Assembly: GCA_016748015.1 (NCBI GenBank)
Contig: JAAOMT010000250.1
Coordinates: 1 to 23,506 of the forward strand
From: Geosiphon pyriformis
Lineage: Eukaryota; Glomeromycota; Glomeromycetes; Archaeosporales; Geosiphonaceae
Length of the DNA: 23,506 nucleotides
Reading direction: 5' to 3'
Shown here: positions 19,947 to 23,506 of the stretch, one piece after another
How positions within the stretch are numbered: position 1 is the stretch's first letter
Layout: every line of letters begins with the position of its first letter
Notes under the pieces: model-generated
Told to the model about the DNA's origin: nothing
Database searches by the model: none
The model's input: the letters and a program-made list of their open reading frames with translations, nothing else
Position numbers and translations under genes: made by a program

Positions 19947-22900
19947 AGACTATTTTCATATGAAACAGCCTTTATACATTAGACGTGAATTGTACACAAA
20001 CCATGCATGACTAGCCATCTAACTAATATAAATAAAACAATTACTATATATAAAGAATAAAAAAATATTAACTATAAAAATATTTTAATAATAAAATTAA
20101 TTTTATGTTAATTTTTGAAATAAAAATTAAGTAATTAATTCACATTAATGGTTAATACATCCTTAATATAAATGAATAGCTATTATATAAAATATAATTA
20201 TAACGCTACTATTTTTAGTTAATATAAATTATTTATAATCTATTAATAAAAAATAATTTATAAATCTTAATTTGGATAAACCAACCAATTTTACAATTTT
20301 AATGAATTAAAATATCAAAAATTTCTTACAATGGCATTATTATTTACAGCTAAATTAAAATTGATTTTTATTGTTAAAACTAATAAAACGAAACTTAAAA
20401 AAAATTAAATTAAATCAATTTTTTTCCGAAAAAACCAGGTTTTAAAATAATAATTATAATATTAAAGTTTTTTTTAAAAAAAAATTGTTATTTTAAAAAT
20501 ACTCTTTTTTGGAATTTTCAACAATTTTTATTAGTGTTAATAATTACTTTATGTAAAAAGTTATAAGACTAGTAGTTATTATAAAAATTGTTAAAAAAAT
20601 AAAGCTTTAAGGTAAATTTTTTATTAAAAGTTTTTAATAGTGGAAACAATATTAAAATTGTTTTTAGTATGTTTTTTTTTAAAAAAACTTATAGTTAAAG
20701 AAAAAATAATTCAAGTTTGTATTATTAAAAAAATATTTTTAAAATAATTTATTATTGAAAAAACTTTTTTGGTTGTTTTTTGTTGCTTTTGTTATAATTA
20801 TAAAATTACAAGATTATAAAACAAAAAAAATATTTTTATAATTTTTATTTAATATTTTTAATTTCAATTAAATATTTTAAGAGATAAATTTATTTTATTT
20901 GTTTATTATAATATAACAAACAAATATCTTTTAATAATTCAGAAATATTTTATAGATCTAAATATTATTAATGTAAACCAAACATATATTAGCATCCTAT
21001 TTTCTTAAATTATAACAAGTATATAAAACACCATAATTATTATTAAAGATATTAAACTTGAATTAAATACATTAAAATTAAGTATAGAAAATATGTAAAA
21101 AAAGTTAAAAAGATTATAAAATAAGTTAAAAAAATAAAAAAAATTAAAAGATAAAAAAAAAACATAATTATCTGAAAAAAATATTTGAAAAAAAGAAAAA
21201 GGAAAAAAGCTAAATAAGCAAAAATATTATATGCAATAGTAATTCAAACAGATAATAACTTTGTGCTTTGGATATATATATTGTAAAAATACTTTTTTTA
21301 TCTATTAATTTTTGTTTTTCTTGTTATTATATCTTTTTGTCTATTATTTAATTTACTTAATATCTTGAAATCTTTTTAATATTTTAAATTTACATTTATT
21401 TTGTGCCAAATAAAAAAAATACAGAGACTTGTAGTTTTATATATTTAACTAAAATTTATTTTATTATTTTATATATGTTTTTTTATAAATATAAAATGTT
21501 TAAAAAAATTCTTTATTTTTAATATTGAAATACAAAACAATTTTTTGTTTTCTATTTTATAAACTTAAAACAGAATAAATTACTTCTTAAAAAGATTCAA
21601 AAAATTATTTTTTTGTGATAAATTTACATAAACATTAATAATTAAAAAAAATTACAAAAAAAGTTTATTTATATATAGTAAATTAGTTCTATTTAATTAT
21701 ATATAATATAAAATATACAATTCTTATTTTTTTAATTTTTTTTTAAATATACTAAAGATGTTAATATTAATAAATATTAAACAACATATTTTAAAATAAT
21801 ACAAAAAAACATCTTAATTTTTTGAAAATTCTAAAAATTAAATTTACATGTAATTTTTTTAATAATTATTATTAAATAAATAAATATATTCTAAAATTGT
21901 TTTCTTTTTTAAAGCATTACATAATACAATATAGAATGTTTTCAATTTGTGCTTAACTATTTTTTACAATATTAAGCAATTAATAACTAAGCAATTTATA
22001 TATTTATTAGTATTGGTTTATTTAAAAATAAACTCAAAAAGTTGTAATATGTCAATATTTAATATAGTACTATTTTAAAATTAAAACTTTATATTTTATT
22101 AAATAAAAATTTTATACAAAAAGTTTGTAAATAAATAGAATATAATTATTAACTTATAAGTTATTAAAAACAATTTTATCTAAACAAATAAGTAAAATAT
22201 TTAAGAGTTGTTTAAAATCAAATCTTTTATTAAGACTTTTAAAATATTCTGTTAATTATTTATTTACAAATATATAAATTTTGTTTGTTTGTATAAAAGA
22301 GCTATTTATAAAGATTTAATTAAAAATTTAGACAGAAAAATAAACTTAAAATATAAAAAATACCAAGCTTTTAATCTTAATAAATTAAAAATATTGTTAT
22401 TTAATATTTAATGTTTTAAATAGTTTTTAAAACTTTGAATATAAATTTATTATTAATTTTTTTTGGTTTTATTTTTTAATAAAAATAAATTTGCAACTTA
22501 TTAATAATTAAAAACTTAAACTTACAAAGTTTTTTACAATAAAAAAAAATTTATCATCTGTAAATAGATTATTTAAGCTTTTTTATCTTTAATAATATAA
22601 TTTTTAATACGTATTTATTTTATTTTAACATAATAATTTTTTAAAAGTTAAAATATTCTTAAAATTTTGAAGGAAGTTATTTATTAATTTTAATTAACTA
22701 TTATTAAATTAGTATTTATTAATTTCTACATTGGTATTTTTAAACGAAATATTTTAAAACAAAATATATTTAATACAAAGTTGAATTAAATTTTGTTAAA
22801 TTGGTTGAAAAAAGTTTTTAGATATGAGATTAATAAGTAATAACATTTAAATTACATTAAAAATAAAATAAATTATTATATATATGTAATGATTTAATTA

Positions 22901-23056
22901 TATTATATTATATTTTTCTTATTTTATAACTTTTTTTAAACTTTTTATGATAACAATATCAGATAAGCTTAATAAATATTTTGAATAAATGCTGAAATAC
23001 ACACAAAAATTTGATGCTTTTAAGATTTAAATCGTGTATTTTATATGTATAAATAG
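19947..23056. other. extremely AT-rich block, no gene recognised
   Basis: Apart from the first 100 bases after the MITE, the stretch is nearly all A and T with homopolymer runs and stops in all frames. A small inverted motif occurs at 20420-20515 (CCGAAAAAACCAGG facing TTTTTTGGAA). No coding, RNA gene or long repeat array was recognised. Confidence 0.6.
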
Positions 23057-23058
23057 TA

Positions 23059-23123
23059 CAGTCAGACCTCTATAAAAGAACACAGTTGGGACATGCAAAT
23101 TATGTTCCATTTTAGAGGTGTTC
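23059..23123. repeat. terminal repeat with subterminal inverted arms
   Basis: CCTCTATAAAAGAACA (23067-23082) is a near-complement of TGTTCCATTTTAGAGG (23103-23118) across a 20-bp loop, and GAACAC (23078-23083) also pairs with GTGTTC (23118-23123). Tigger-type termini commonly carry such internal inverted copies, which probably serve as transposase binding sites. Confidence 0.75.
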
Positions 23124-23224
23124 TATTATAAAGTTTTATAATTATTATCAAATAAACTATATTTATTTATTAAATCAATCAATTATTATTGTTATTAAAA
23201 TATTGATTAACTTTTACCTGTTTT

Positions 23225-23506
23225 TTAGAATTTTCCTTCATTTTTTCTAAATAAATTTTGGTTTTCTATACTAAAATTTTCTTCTGCTAATTGCTCTTCA
23301 AATCTAATTACCTTTTTTAATGCTTCATATGCTTCTGTAATTGTAATTATAGCAGGTGGAGATTTTTCTAATTCTTCTTCTGAGTCATTAATTGTATTGG
23401 TTTCAATTTGAGCATCGGCTAAAACTATATCTACAATTTCATTATCATCAAGAATATTTTCAGTTGCCAATAATTCATCAACTGCTACAGTATAATCTTC
23501 GAGATT
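23225..23506 (-). CDS. C-terminal part of a Tigger/CENP-B-like transposase, partial
   Basis: Ninety-three codons are open from the window edge to TAA at 23225. There is no start inside; the frame enters from beyond 23506 with NLEDYTVAVDELLATENILD. The sequence is acidic (DDNEIVDIVLADAQ, then NDSEEELEKSPP) and then has ITEAYEALKKVIRFEEQ, an amphipathic helical tail. Acidic linkers followed by an AL..VI.(Y/F)EEQ-like helix are usual at the C-terminus of fungal Tigger/DDE_1 transposases. The catalytic DDE domain and the CENP-B DNA-binding domain would lie outside the window, so activity cannot be judged. The visible part has no stop or frameshift, consistent with a fairly young copy. Confidence 0.75.
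   Translation of the reverse strand, partial: NLEDYTVAVDELLATENILDDNEIVDIVLADAQIETNTINDSEEELEKSPPAIITITEAYEALKKVIRFEEQLAEENFSIENQNLFRKNEGKF

Larger units (their letters stand above)
23057..23506 (-). mobile_element. end of a Tigger/pogo-like DNA transposon (cut by window edge)
   Basis: A TA dinucleotide (23057-23058) precedes CAGTCAGACCTCTATAA, the kind of terminus typical of Tigger/pogo-family elements, which duplicate TA on insertion. About 165 bp inside this end is the stop codon of a reverse-strand open frame that runs off the window. The order, terminal repeat then transposase C-terminus, matches the 3' end of an autonomous element. The other end is outside the window. Confidence 0.8.

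Overview
The window looks like nuclear DNA of a very AT-rich fungus, most probably an arbuscular mycorrhizal fungus (Glomeromycotina, Rhizophagus-like). This is an inference from three things: short introns of about 60-96 nt in every gene; gene types expanded in those genomes (a kinase with the local context WIPWERLSN and ARGGFGIIYKA, a class 3 lipase-like protein, a membrane-anchored P450); and Tigger/pogo-like and Ty1/copia-like transposons in long AT-only spacers. No database search was possible, so species is not claimed.

Layout. Positions 1-1041 are the 3' end of a Ty1/copia-type LTR retrotransposon: a polypurine tract, then a roughly 1 kb LTR bounded by TGTTAC and GTAACA, with a decaying 20-21 bp tandem repeat and a duplicated block upstream of a TATA-like site. 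Positions 1042-7970 hold no convincing gene. They contain a very AT-rich block (about 2100-4500) and a 57-bp minisatellite (4501-4990). Positions 7975-10105 (+) are a complete eight-exon cytochrome P450 of 514 residues. Positions 10106-14015 are a gene-poor spacer with an (ATT)n tract and a possible coding relic near 12940. Positions 14016-15439 (-) are a complete five-exon class 3 lipase-like gene of 372 residues whose nucleophile elbow reads GHAIG instead of GHSxG. Positions 16955-18367 (-) are a protein kinase of two clear exons, 438 residues, with possible further 3' exons down to 16764. Positions 18410-23056 are AT-rich and gene-free, but include a MITE-like element with about 30-bp inverted ends (19391-19946). 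From 23059 to the right edge is one end of a Tigger/pogo-like DNA transposon with the C-terminal part of its reverse-strand protein.

The ORF pieces become whole proteins only after splicing. I reconstructed the junctions by hand from reading phase and family motifs; many inferred 5' splice sites are not GTAAGT-like. The P450 and lipase-like gene are convergent, about 3.9 kb apart; the lipase-like gene and the kinase lie head to tail on the minus strand. Nothing in the sequence shows that the three genes act in one pathway, and I see no novel multi-gene system. The points most worth a second look are the Ser-to-Ala lipase elbow, the 57-bp minisatellite with a three-unit higher-order pattern, the MITE, the stop-free in-frame P450 intron, and the Thr-coding microsatellites in the kinase, one of them in its activation segment.
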